A DNA stretch of 64,000 nt from DATJMJ01 sp035503915 (GTDB lineage Bacteria > Actinomycetota > Acidimicrobiia > Acidimicrobiales > Palsa-688): positions 149,579 through 213,578 of the forward strand of contig DATJSU010000054.1 of NCBI GenBank assembly GCA_035503915.1. Reading direction: 5' to 3'. A model generated the notes under the pieces. It had not been told where the DNA came from and ran no database searches. It saw nothing but the letters and a program-made list of their open reading frames with translations. A program made the position numbers and the translations under genes. Positions 1 through 8,198 of the stretch are shown here, one piece after another (position 1 is the first letter of the stretch; every line of letters starts with the position of its first letter).

Positions 1-342
1 ATCGGGGTGGCGCCGTTGCGCTCGCTCCTCGAGGCGCTGCCCGCGAGGCCTGGTGACCTCACGCTCGTCTACCGGGCGACCGACGAGTCCTCCTTGGCGC
101 TGCGAGGCGAGCTCGAAGAGATCGCGAGGCAGCGGGGCGCAATGGTGCACTACCTCCTCGGCTCCCGTGAGCATCACCCCGAGTACCTGTCACCCAAGCA
201 CATCCTTGAGCTTGCCGGCGACGTCACCCGCAGGGACGTGTTCATTTGCGGCCCGCGAAGCTTTACGAGAATGGTTCGTGAGTCCTTGCGGTCATTGGGC
301 GTCCCCAGCCATCAGGTCCACGCCGAGTCATTTGAGTTCTGA
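1..342 (+). CDS. Ferredoxin-reductase-type FAD/NAD(P) oxidoreductase, C-terminal fragment
   Basis: The reading frame is open at base 1, so only about 113 C-terminal residues are visible. The fragment starts with GVAPLRSLLE, the nucleotide-binding turn of the ferredoxin-NADP reductase fold, and ends with FICGPRSF followed by a terminal HAESFEF. The pattern CGP...(about 20 residues)...H.E.F is the usual end of ferric-reductase-like and flavohemoprotein-type enzymes. The protein should pass electrons between NAD(P)H and a flavin. The next genes encode an FMN-binding protein and the ApbE flavin transferase, so the missing upstream part may carry a ferric-reductase-like membrane domain. The full domain architecture cannot be seen. 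Confidence 0.8.
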   Translation: MGVAPLRSLLEALPARPGDLTLVYRATDESSLALRGELEEIARQRGAMVHYLLGSREHHPEYLSPKHILELAGDVTRRDVFICGPRSFTRMVRESLRSLGVPSHQVHAESFEF

Positions 343-354
343 GAGGTCTGGTGA

Positions 355-795
355 ATGCGTCGCGCCGTGATAGCAACCGCAGGGACAGTCGCAGGGCTCG
401 TTCTCCTGCTCGGCTACAAGTCCGGGACGCCTGACAAAGCGCAAAAGGTACACCTGGGGGGGAGCACTTCGTCCACCGCCGGGACGGCGGCTGCTCCCAC
501 GCCAACAGGCTCGTCCGCAAAGACTTACCCAGGCCAGTTGGTCACCTACCTTTATGGCGATATCCAGGTCTCGGTAACCATCGAGGGCCGCCGGCTCGTC
601 AACGTCGACGTCCCCCGCAACGACGCGGTCGACCCGCACTCTCAGCTGATCAATTCAGAGGCCGTGCCAGTCCTCGAGCAGGAGGCGCTCAGCGCGCAGG
701 GCCTCAACTTCAACGTCGTCTCGGGCGCCACCTATACCAGTGATGCCTTCGCGCAGTCGCTGCAGACTGCGCTACAAAAAGAGGGCAGAGCATGA
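355..795 (+). CDS. FMN-binding domain protein, membrane-anchored
   Basis: This 146-residue protein has an N-terminal hydrophobic segment (about residues 4-20) that looks like a signal anchor. A Thr/Ser/Ala/Pro-rich linker follows, then an FMN_bind domain from about residue 60. The domain ends in SGATYTS, the motif in which a Thr carries covalent FMN after ApbE action in this family. A GAGAGGT ribosome site lies just upstream of the ATG, 12 nt after the preceding stop. It is likely an extracytoplasmic electron carrier fed by the upstream oxidoreductase and matured by the downstream ApbE. Covalent flavinylation is inferred from the family, not seen. Confidence 0.85.
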   Translation: MRRAVIATAGTVAGLVLLLGYKSGTPDKAQKVHLGGSTSSTAGTAAAPTPTGSSAKTYPGQLVTYLYGDIQVSVTIEGRRLVNVDVPRNDAVDPHSQLINSEAVPVLEQEALSAQGLNFNVVSGATYTSDAFAQSLQTALQKEGRA

Positions 796-817
796 CTGTA
801 ACGGGAGGCTGTTGACC

Positions 818-1615
818 ATGGCGCCGACCCGGTCAGCCCAGGGCGTGCGCCGGCGCCTGTACGCAATGGGGACGGTGTTCAATTTTGACATTCGCACACC
901 GCTACCGGAAGAGCTGGTCGATGAAGCCGTCGAACGAGCCTGCGAATGGCTCCGCTGGGTCGACGAAACCTTCAGCACGTACAAGGACGCAAGCGATGTG
1001 AACCGTTTAGAGCGGGGCGAGCTGGCCGTGGACCATTGCTCCGCCGAGCTCCGCTCGGTCGTGGACCTCTGCTACGAGTTGAACAAGGTTACGGGCGGCT
1101 ATTTCGACGCATGGGCCGCTGGGAGGTTCGACCCGAGCGGAGTGGTGAAAGGTTGGTCGATGGAGCGAGCGTCACGAACCCTGAGCGAGCATGGCCTGGT
1201 CGACCATTGCTTGGAGGGCGGGGGTGACGTCCGGCTCGCTGGCAGCCCGCTCTGGGGGACCGGCGCACCCTGGCGCGTGGCAGTGCGCCACCCGGTGCGG
1301 AGGGACGCTTTTTGCGCTTTGCTGGACGCCGGGCCCGGCGCCGTGGCTACGTCGGGGACCTACGAGCGAGGGCTGCACGTGCTCAACCCGTTTACCGGGC
1401 TGCCGAGCTCTGAGATCCTCTCGGTCAGCGTTGTCGGCCCGGACCTGACGCACGCGGACGCGTACGCCACAGCGGCCCTTGCGATGGGCCCCGACGCGCC
1501 TGGGTGGCTGAGCCTGCTTGAGAGCGAGGGTTACTTCAGCCTGGTGGTGGGGGCCGCCGGGCGAGGCTGGTCGAGCCCCGGCTTGAAGAGGCTCCGCGCC
1601 GCGCCCAAGTCTTAA
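818..1615 (+). CDS. apbE: FAD:protein FMN transferase (ApbE family)
   Basis: ApbE moves FMN from FAD onto a Thr in FMN-binding proteins; the likely substrate is encoded immediately upstream. The 265-residue product shows family landmarks in order: AMGTVFNF near the start, an ETFSTY segment, DPSGVVKGW, EGGGDVRLAG, ATSGTYERG and HADAYATAALAMG. The ATG at 818 is preceded by GGGAGG at 802-807. An in-frame extension to 740 would overlap the FMN-binding gene and is not needed. No clear lipobox or signal peptide is visible, so it may be cytoplasmic or exported by an unseen route. Confidence 0.88.
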   Translation: MAPTRSAQGVRRRLYAMGTVFNFDIRTPLPEELVDEAVERACEWLRWVDETFSTYKDASDVNRLERGELAVDHCSAELRSVVDLCYELNKVTGGYFDAWAAGRFDPSGVVKGWSMERASRTLSEHGLVDHCLEGGGDVRLAGSPLWGTGAPWRVAVRHPVRRDAFCALLDAGPGAVATSGTYERGLHVLNPFTGLPSSEILSVSVVGPDLTHADAYATAALAMGPDAPGWLSLLESEGYFSLVVGAAGRGWSSPGLKRLRAAPKS

Positions 1616-1647
1616 CATGCAGGGGTGCACGGCAGGCTGACCCAACT

Positions 1648-3219
1648 ATGACAGCCGGCCCCGAGGGGCCCGGCCGGCCTGCCAGGGAAGCTCGGCCCGG
1701 CGTTTCCCACGACCTTTGGGCGCTCGGGGTGGTCTGCGCAGTGCTGTTCCTCACTTTCATCGACACGACGATCGTGAGCGTCGCGCTTTCGGACGTGCAG
1801 AGCCGTCTACATGCCGGCGTGACGCAGCTCCAATGGGTTGTGAACGGGTACGCTCTCCCCTTCGCGAGCCTCATGCTGATAGCCGGCAGCCTCTCAGACC
1901 GCTTCGGGCGCAAGCGCGTGATGCTGGTCGGCCTTTCGGTCTTCGGCACCGGGTCGCTGCTCGGGGCGCTCGCGCCGGGCCCAGCGACACTGATCGGGGC
2001 GCGCGTGATCATGGGTGTCGGCGCGGCCGCTTCCGAACCAGGGACCCTCTCGGTTATCCGCCACATGTACCCCGACAGCGGTGACCGGGCCCGAGCGCTG
2101 GGGGCATGGGCCGCCGTCTCGGGCCTGGCGCTCGCTCTCGGGCCTGTGATCGGCGGGGCACTTGTCGGCGTTGGCACGTTCCGAGCCGTGTTCTGGTTCA
2201 ACGTTGCCGCCGTCGCCGTGGTGATCGTGGTTGCCGCCTTCGCCCTCCCCGAAAGCGCAGACCCCCAAGCAGCCCGCCTTGACTTGCCCGGGTTCGTGGC
2301 GGCGGCGGGAGGGCTTGGGGCGCTCACATTTGCCATCATCCTTGGCGAGACGGAGGGGTACCGCGCTGGTGAGGTGGTCGTGCTCTTTGCGCTTGGGGTT
2401 GTCGGGCTCGTCGTGTTCATCCGCGTCGAGCGTGTGAGCCGCGCCCCAGTCCTTGACCTCGCCTACTTCCGTGAGGCTCCTTTCGCAGGCGCGATCGCGG
2501 TCGTTTTCGTGTTGTTCTTTGGGATCTTCTCGATATTTTTCTTCACGGCGCTTTACCTCTCGGCCGTGGTCGGCTACTCGCCGTACCGCGTCGCCCTCGA
2601 GTTCGTGCCGATGACGGTTGCCATGATCATGGCAGCTGGATTAGCGGGTCGTCGTGTGGCTCTCTACGGGGCCCGGCTCCCCATGGCCGAGGGCTGCGTG
2701 CTGGCCGGTGCCGGCATCCTCCTTACCGAAGTGCTGCTCGGTACCTCGGCTCCATCGTTGTGGCTGATGGCGACCCTGGCACTGGCGGGTTTTGGGTTCG
2801 GCACGAGCGTCGTGCCGGTGACCTCGGTCGCGCTCGCCACCGTTCCCCCAGAGCGCTCCGGCATGGCGGCTTCTGCGACCAACACGAGCCGTGAGCTCGG
2901 CGCAGTTTTCGGCGTCGCGGTCCTCGGTGCCCTGGTCAATGCCCATCTCACCACCGACCTCACGCACCGGCTCCAAGCGCTCAAGATCCCTGCGAACTTC
3001 ATCTCGATCGTGATCAACGGCGTCGAAAAAGGTGAGGCTCCCACCGGTGTGACGGGAGGTGGGTCCACCTACGACAAGGTGATAGAAGCGGCTTACGGGG
3101 CGTTCCGAGATGGGCTCGAAGTGGCGCTCATCACCTCGGGGATCGCGCTGTTGGCAGTTGCCATCGTCGGGGCGGCGACACTTCGGGGCCACGACCCCTC
3201 GCAGGAGGGCCGAGCCTGA
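1648..3219 (+). CDS. MFS drug exporter, DHA2 (EmrB/QacA-like) family
   Basis: The 523-residue protein is hydrophobic throughout and has a layout consistent with 14 membrane helices, as in proton-driven multidrug exporters of the DHA2 family. The first helix contains FIDTTIVSVAL, the family's D-x-T-[IV]-V-x-V-A-L signature. The loop after helix 2 has the MFS motif SLSDRFGRKR. It ends with a short polar tail. The gene follows apbE by 32 nt on the same strand but no functional link is obvious. The substrate cannot be told from sequence. No regulator of the usual TetR/MarR type lies beside it. Confidence 0.85.
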   Translation: MTAGPEGPGRPAREARPGVSHDLWALGVVCAVLFLTFIDTTIVSVALSDVQSRLHAGVTQLQWVVNGYALPFASLMLIAGSLSDRFGRKRVMLVGLSVFGTGSLLGALAPGPATLIGARVIMGVGAAASEPGTLSVIRHMYPDSGDRARALGAWAAVSGLALALGPVIGGALVGVGTFRAVFWFNVAAVAVVIVVAAFALPESADPQAARLDLPGFVAAAGGLGALTFAIILGETEGYRAGEVVVLFALGVVGLVVFIRVERVSRAPVLDLAYFREAPFAGAIAVVFVLFFGIFSIFFFTALYLSAVVGYSPYRVALEFVPMTVAMIMAAGLAGRRVALYGARLPMAEGCVLAGAGILLTEVLLGTSAPSLWLMATLALAGFGFGTSVVPVTSVALATVPPERSGMAASATNTSRELGAVFGVAVLGALVNAHLTTDLTHRLQALKIPANFISIVINGVEKGEAPTGVTGGGSTYDKVIEAAYGAFRDGLEVALITSGIALLAVAIVGAATLRGHDPSQEGRA

Positions 3220-3343
3220 GCAGGGCCTAAGCTCACGGGGGAAGTAGGTTTGTGCCGCTATACCTGAGCCGGGACCAAGAGGCTCCTACACTGCTGGCCA
3301 TGGCTGCCCATTCAAGTGGCGGGTCATCAAGGAGGGAAACGTT

Positions 3344-3847
3344 ATGACGTGCGACCGTAGCCGGAGCACACTGTTTGCCATGAGCGGCCGAGGTTTGACA
3401 GCTTTGGTGGCGGCTCTTGGGATGACCATGGCGCCCTTGGGCGCCGCTGCATCGGCTTCCACGACGCGGTCCCAAATGTCGGCGGTAACTGCTAAATCGA
3501 AGATAATCGCCGACTGGGAGGCCTTTTTCTCGGGTAAGACGCCGGCCAGCCGGAAGGTACAGCTGGTGGAAGATGGCTCTGCCTTCTCCAAAGTAATCAA
3601 GGCACAGGCTGGCGGCGGGATGGCCCAGTCCGTAACGGCAACAGTGTCAAAGGTCACCCTCAACAAGTCGATGACCGAGGCCGCTGTCGTGTACACGATC
3701 GACCTCGGGGGCTCGCCGGCTCTCAAGAACCAAACGGGCACCGCGGTTTACCAAGGCGGCGTCTGGAAAGTGGGTGCGGCGAGCTTCTGCGCGCTTCTCG
3801 GGTTGGAAGGTTCGGCGAGCCAGGTCTCGGTCTGCAAGGTGAAATAG
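3344..3847 (+). CDS. Secreted MTB12-like (low-molecular-weight antigen-like) protein
   Basis: This 167-residue protein starts with a signal peptide (basic start, hydrophobic stretch to about residue 35, then an Ala/Ser-rich cleavage region). The mature part resembles mycobacterial MTB12: an AFFSGKTP segment, a QLVEDGSAF segment, alternating beta-strand-like sequence and a closing WKVGAASFCALLGL motif. The function of this family is unknown. A near-consensus ribosome site AAGGAGG (3329-3335) precedes the ATG by 8 nt, which suggests strong translation. Its stop is only 4 nt from the convergent metH stop. Homology is judged from motif pattern alone. Confidence 0.6.
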   Translation: MTCDRSRSTLFAMSGRGLTALVAALGMTMAPLGAAASASTTRSQMSAVTAKSKIIADWEAFFSGKTPASRKVQLVEDGSAFSKVIKAQAGGGMAQSVTATVSKVTLNKSMTEAAVVYTIDLGGSPALKNQTGTAVYQGGVWKVGAASFCALLGLEGSASQVSVCKVK

Positions 3848-3851
3848 CGCT

Positions 3852-6800
3852 CTACTCCTGAGCGTCGCTCTCGGCTGGGCTCGTGCGGCGGACAATGAAG
3901 TACTTCGCCTGCGGGTGGTGGCAAATTATGGCAGCGGTGGTCTGCTCGGGGTGGAACTGCCACGACGTCTCCTCGCTGCAGCGGACGCCAGCTCGCTCGG
4001 CCCCGACGAGCCAGGCACAGCGGGCATTGTCCTCGAGGTCTGGGCACGCGGGGTAGCCCCACGAATAGCGACCCCCGCGGTACTGCTGGCGAAAAAGCCC
4101 CTGCAACGTGGGCCCATCTTCGTCAGCGAAACCCCAGTCCTCGCGGATCCGCCGGTGCCAGTGCTCGGCGAGCGCTTCGGTCATCTCGACCGAGAGCCCG
4201 TGCAAATGGAGGTAGTCGCTGTAGCGGTCGCCCCCGAAGAGCTCGGCAGTGCGTTGCGACGCCGCCTGGCCCATGGTGACGACGTGGAAGGCCGCATAAT
4301 CGGGATCTCCTGACGACACCGGGCGGAAGAAGTCGGCGATGCACAGCCATGGATCTGTGGGCTGGCGAGGGAAATTGAACCGCGTCAGTTCGTCCTGGCG
4401 CGAGTCGTCGGCCCAGATGACGAGGTCATCGCCCTCGGAGTTTGCAGGGAAATAACCGTAGGCAACCGCTGGGCGCAGGACTTCTGCCTCTCGAGCCTTG
4501 GCGAGCTGCTCTCGGAGGACCTCTCGCACCCGTCGCTTGAAATCGGCGTCGCTTTCACCCCCAAGGGGGCGGTAGCCCCACTGGTTGCGGAAAAGGGATG
4601 TCAGGTTGAGGTACTTGGCGATGTCGTCGAGCGGGATGCCGCGCTCGACACGGGAACCGATGAAGGGCGGGCGCAAGACCGGGTTGTCGAGCGCGACCGA
4701 GGGTGCCCGCCCCGACCGTGCCCGCCCCGACGGTGCCCGCCCAGGCAGGACCGGGTGCGCCGCGCTGCCACCCGATGTCTTGCCCCGCGGCGCCAAGCCC
4801 GGCCGACCTCCGAGCGCTCTGCCAAAGTCCGGGTCGTCCTGGCCGCGGCGGCGCAGTTCCATGAGCCGGTCGAGCGTGTGGAGGCCCTCGAAGGCATCTT
4901 TGCCGTAGAAAAGACGGCCTTTGTACTCCGAACGCAGATCCCGCTCGACATAGGTCCGGGTCAAGGCGGCCCCGCCAAGGATCACGGGGTAGTGCTCGAG
5001 GCCCCGGTCATTGAGCTCGAGAAGGTTGTCTCGCATGATCAGCGTCGATTTGACGAGCAGCCCTGACATCCCGATGACGTCGGCGCCAACTTGCTCGGCT
5101 CTTTCGACCATTTCCGAGAGGGCGACCTTGGTGCCGAGGTTGTAGACCTGATAGCCGTTGTTGGTGAGGATTATGTCGACAAGGTTCTTGCCGATGTCGT
5201 GGACGTCACCGCGCACTGTAGCGAGCACGACTTTGCCTTTGCCGTGCTCGGCAGAACGCGCCATGTGAGGTTCGAGGTAGGACACGGCCGCCTTCATCAC
5301 CTCGGCGGACTGGAGAACGAAGGGGAGCTGCATGCGGCCCGACCCAAAGAGGTCGCCTACCGTCTTCATTCCCGCCATCAACGGCCCGTTGACAACGTCC
5401 AAGGCGGGCGTCCCGCTGGCGAGGGCCTGGTCCAGCTCGCCCTCGAGGCCTTCCCGGGAGCCATCGACGACGCGCTGTTGGAGGCGGCGAGCGAGCGGCC
5501 AGCCAGTGCGGTCCTCGCTGGCCAACTCCTCGGAGGCCACTCCTTCAAAGAGCCTGAGAAGCTCGGTGAGCGGGTCGTAACCTCGCGACTGGTCGCGGCG
5601 GTCGTATACGAGGTCCTGGCAGACGGTGACCACCTCTGGCGACAACCTGTTGAGGGGCAGGATCCGTGCCGAGTTCACGATGGCCGCATCGAGGCCCGCC
5701 TGCTGGCACTCGTGCAGGAACACCGAGTTGAGCGCCTGGCGCGCAGCGCCACTGAGGCCAAAGGAAATGTTCGAAATGCCGAGCAAAGTCCTCGCTCCTG
5801 GCAAATGTTCCTTGATCAGGCGAACGCCCTCTACGGTTTCGAGGCCGTCCCGGCGGCTTTCTTCCATGCCGGTACTTACAGGCAGTACGAGAGCGTCGAA
5901 GAAGAGGTCTTCGGGGGCAATGCCGTACCTGCCGACGGCGATGTCATAAATTGCTTTCCCGGCGCGCAATTTCCATTGCGCTGTGCGCGCTTGGCCTTCG
6001 GTGTCGATACAAGTGCAGACGACAGCCGCCCCGTACTCTCGGGCCAGGCCGAGGAAGCGGTCGAGCCTCGTCCCCGGAGCATCCCCTTCTTCGAGGTTGA
6101 CCGAGTTGATGACCGGTTTTCCTCCGACGCGTTGCAGGCCCGCCTCTATGACGGGAGCTTCGGTCGAATCGAGCATGACGGGGAGGGTCGACTGGGTCGC
6201 AAAGCGGCTCGAGACCTCGGACATGTCTGCGACACCGTCGGCGCCCGTGTAATCGACGCAGAGGTCGAGCACATGGCTCCCAGCTCGCACCGCCTCCTTG
6301 GCCTGTGAGACACACGCATCCCAGTCTTTCGAGAGCATGGCATCGCGGAAGCGCTTCGAGCCGTTGGCATTCGTGCGTTCCCCGACGTTGAGAACTGATG
6401 GCGCCTGGTCGTAGGGGACGTGCACATAGAGCGAGGCGCACCCGGGTTCAATTATCGGCTCACGCTTTGCCGGCAAGGAGCCGGCGAGCGCTCCGACCAG
6501 GGCAGCGATGTGCGCAGGGGTCGTGCCGCAGCAGCCGCCGACCACACTGGCGCCGAGCTCGGTCGCAAAACGCCTTTGGTGGGCGGCCAATTCGGCCGGT
6601 GAAAGATCGTAGTGCATCTTGCCATCGACAACTCGCGGCAACCCGGCGTTGGGCAGGCACGAGATAGGGAGGCGGCTGCGCGCGCTCAGGTAGCGGATGT
6701 GCTCGCCCATTTCGGTAGGGCCAGTGGCGCAGTTGAGCCCGATGATGTCCGGGCGCAGGGCGTCCAGGGTTGTCAGGGCGGCGCCAATCTCGCTCCCCAT

Positions 6801-7403
6801 GAGCATCCGTCCCGTCGTCTCCATGGTGACCTGTACCTGGAGGGGGACTTCACGCCCGACCTCTGCCATCGCGCGGCGGCACCCGATGATCGCCGCCTTT
6901 GCCTGGAGAAGGTCTTGAACGGTCTCCAAGGTGAGCAGGTGGGCGCCACCTTCGAGAAGCCCGGCGGCGGCCTGTGCGTAGCCGTCGCGCATCTCGGTAA
7001 AGGGGATCTGGCCCAGTGAAGGCAGCTTCGTCCCAGGCCCGAGAGAACCGGCCACCCAGTGCCCTGGCCCGTAGCCCTCGGCAACGTCGCGCGCTATTCG
7101 AGCCGACGCGATGGCGAGCTCGCGGGTGCGCTCAGCGATCCCGTACTCGGCGAGGACCCAAGGCAAGCAGCCGAAGCTGTTCGTCTCGACAACTTGGCAG
7201 CCGACTGCGAGGAACGACTCATGCAGTTGAGCAATGACGTTAGGGCGGCTCGCAGAGAGGATCTCGTTGCAGCCCTCCAGAGCGTGCCCGCCGAAGTCAT
7301 CGGGGCCAAGCCCGAGCGCCTGCAGGCTCGTCCCCATGGCGCCGTCAAAGATGACGATGCTCTCGTGGACGGCTTGCAGGTAACCGTCGGAGCTGGGAGC
7401 CAT
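3852..7403 (-). CDS. metH: Cobalamin-dependent methionine synthase
   Basis: MetH makes methionine from homocysteine and 5-methyltetrahydrofolate using B12. The 1183-residue protein has the complete order: homocysteine-binding domain with zinc ligands GGCC near residue 291, pterin-binding domain (about 330-600), B12 cap and Rossmann domain with DVHDIGKN near residue 735 (His is the lower cobalt ligand), and the activation domain from about residue 905 to the end with HPEQTTAA. The linker before the activation domain contains a short Gly-Arg-Ala-Pro-Ser repeat. A TACCAT box (7410-7415) lies 6 nt before the ATG, suggesting a leaderless transcript. No B12 riboswitch fits in the 54-nt gap to greA. 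Confidence 0.96.
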   Translation of the reverse strand: MAPSSDGYLQAVHESIVIFDGAMGTSLQALGLGPDDFGGHALEGCNEILSASRPNVIAQLHESFLAVGCQVVETNSFGCLPWVLAEYGIAERTRELAIASARIARDVAEGYGPGHWVAGSLGPGTKLPSLGQIPFTEMRDGYAQAAAGLLEGGAHLLTLETVQDLLQAKAAIIGCRRAMAEVGREVPLQVQVTMETTGRMLMGSEIGAALTTLDALRPDIIGLNCATGPTEMGEHIRYLSARSRLPISCLPNAGLPRVVDGKMHYDLSPAELAAHQRRFATELGASVVGGCCGTTPAHIAALVGALAGSLPAKREPIIEPGCASLYVHVPYDQAPSVLNVGERTNANGSKRFRDAMLSKDWDACVSQAKEAVRAGSHVLDLCVDYTGADGVADMSEVSSRFATQSTLPVMLDSTEAPVIEAGLQRVGGKPVINSVNLEEGDAPGTRLDRFLGLAREYGAAVVCTCIDTEGQARTAQWKLRAGKAIYDIAVGRYGIAPEDLFFDALVLPVSTGMEESRRDGLETVEGVRLIKEHLPGARTLLGISNISFGLSGAARQALNSVFLHECQQAGLDAAIVNSARILPLNRLSPEVVTVCQDLVYDRRDQSRGYDPLTELLRLFEGVASEELASEDRTGWPLARRLQQRVVDGSREGLEGELDQALASGTPALDVVNGPLMAGMKTVGDLFGSGRMQLPFVLQSAEVMKAAVSYLEPHMARSAEHGKGKVVLATVRGDVHDIGKNLVDIILTNNGYQVYNLGTKVALSEMVERAEQVGADVIGMSGLLVKSTLIMRDNLLELNDRGLEHYPVILGGAALTRTYVERDLRSEYKGRLFYGKDAFEGLHTLDRLMELRRRGQDDPDFGRALGGRPGLAPRGKTSGGSAAHPVLPGRAPSGRARSGRAPSVALDNPVLRPPFIGSRVERGIPLDDIAKYLNLTSLFRNQWGYRPLGGESDADFKRRVREVLREQLAKAREAEVLRPAVAYGYFPANSEGDDLVIWADDSRQDELTRFNFPRQPTDPWLCIADFFRPVSSGDPDYAAFHVVTMGQAASQRTAELFGGDRYSDYLHLHGLSVEMTEALAEHWHRRIREDWGFADEDGPTLQGLFRQQYRGGRYSWGYPACPDLEDNARCAWLVGAERAGVRCSEETSWQFHPEQTTAAIICHHPQAKYFIVRRTSPAESDAQE
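4703..4747. repeat. Three 15-bp tandem units inside metH
   Basis: Three consecutive 15-bp units (consensus GTGCCCGCCCCGACC on the plus strand, third unit diverged) lie in frame in metH. They encode a repeated five-residue Gly-Arg-Ala-x-Ser unit in the linker between the B12-binding and activation domains. Confidence 0.85.
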
Positions 7404-7457
7404 CAGTCAATGGTAGGAGCAGCCAGGAGCTGCCAGTATGCAATAACCCGGCGCGAG

Positions 7458-7925
7458 TCAGTCCCCCACCGAGACGATTTCGACCGCCAACTGCCCGCTC
7501 GGGGCGTCGTAGGTGACGGTCTCGCCGGCCCGCTTGCCCATCAGCGCTTGGCCGAGGGGGGACCCCGGCGAAATCACGGCCGTCGCCGCGTCCCGCTCCT
7601 CGATCGACCCCACGAGGAAGCGCTCGACCTCGTCATCCCCCACATAGCGGAGCCGTACCGTAACACCGGCTGCCACTTCCTCTGCCGGGCCACCACCTGC
7701 GACCACTTCGGCGTCCGTCAGCATCGCCTCGAGCTGGCGGATCCGGGCTTCCATCTTGCCCTGGGCGTCCTTGGCCGCGTGGTAGTCGCCGTTCTCCGAG
7801 AGGTCGCCGAGCGCCCGCGCCGCCTCGATGTGACGGGCGATCTCGACCCGTCCCCGCGTCTTCAGGTCGTCGAGCTCGGCCTGGAGGCGCTCATAGGTCG
7901 AGGCCGACAACTTCGTAGTAGCCAT
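7458..7925 (-). CDS. greA: Transcription elongation factor GreA
   Basis: GreA rescues backtracked RNA polymerase by stimulating transcript cleavage. The 155-residue product has the N-terminal coiled coil with the acidic tip motif GDLSENGDYHAAK and a C-terminal FKBP-like domain containing SPLGQALMGKRAG. The ATG at 7925 gives the normal GreA length; the frame stays open to 8054 but the extra residues do not look like GreA. It lies upstream of metH on the same strand (54 nt apart) and diverges from the leuB operon. Confidence 0.94.
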   Translation of the reverse strand: MATTKLSASTYERLQAELDDLKTRGRVEIARHIEAARALGDLSENGDYHAAKDAQGKMEARIRQLEAMLTDAEVVAGGGPAEEVAAGVTVRLRYVGDDEVERFLVGSIEERDAATAVISPGSPLGQALMGKRAGETVTYDAPSGQLAVEIVSVGD

Positions 7926-8013
7926 GCCCGCAGGGTACCAGCGGACGAGTGGTTGAGCTTCCGCAGGGAGGCCGCTCCGCAGCTTGACGCCTCGGTCCGT
8001 GTCCGAGCTCCAG

Positions 8014-8042
8014 TTGACGGCTTGTGCGGTACGCTGTAATAC
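8014..8042 (+). promoter_or_regulatory. Sigma-70-type promoter of the leuB operon
   Basis: A -35 box TTGACG (8014-8019) and a -10 box TAATAC (8037-8042) are separated by exactly 17 nt. Transcription would start near 8049, just before the leader peptide start codon at 8054. This is one of the best consensus promoters in the window. Confidence 0.75.
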
Positions 8043-8053
8043 TAGGAAGACCA

Positions 8054-8104
8054 ATGAACGTGCCCGCCCTCTCTCCTGTCGTTGCAGTAGTAATTACCTC
8101 TTGA
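8054..8104 (+). CDS. Branched-chain amino-acid leader peptide
   Basis: A 16-codon open frame encodes MNVPALSPVVAVVITS and ends with TGA. Seven of the 16 residues are Val, Ile or Leu, including the run VVAVVI near the end. An AGGAAGA ribosome site (8044-8050) precedes the ATG. It lies between a consensus promoter and a terminator hairpin, upstream of leuB, ilvE and cimA. This is the arrangement of a classic attenuation leader: when charged Val/Ile tRNA is scarce the ribosome should stall and prevent termination. Function is inferred from layout and composition. Confidence 0.72.
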   Translation: MNVPALSPVVAVVITS

Positions 8105-8159
8105 CGCCCACCCGAGCCGGGTGTGCGTCGTGCGACCGTCCCCAAGGGACGGTCGTTTT
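8103..8159 (+). terminator. Attenuator: upstream hairpin plus intrinsic terminator
   Basis: A first hairpin pairs 8103-8113 with 8119-8129 (one mismatch) directly after the leader peptide stop. A second, perfect 10-bp GC-rich stem pairs 8133-8142 with 8146-8155 around a CAA loop and is followed by TTTT. The second hairpin is an intrinsic terminator placed about 40 nt before leuB. I could not find a convincing competing antiterminator by eye, so the exact switching mechanism is open. Confidence 0.7.
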
Positions 8160-8198
8160 CATGTGTAGGCAAATATCGACAAAGAAGGAGCGCCCGAT

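Noticed and set aside
5091..6308. A 405-residue plus-strand frame antisense to metH
   Set aside because: It lies wholly inside a well-supported metH gene; GC-rich codon bias produces long antisense frames.
7404..7457. A cobalamin riboswitch before metH
   Set aside because: Only 54 nt separate metH from greA, which is too short, and a -10 box close to the start leaves almost no leader.
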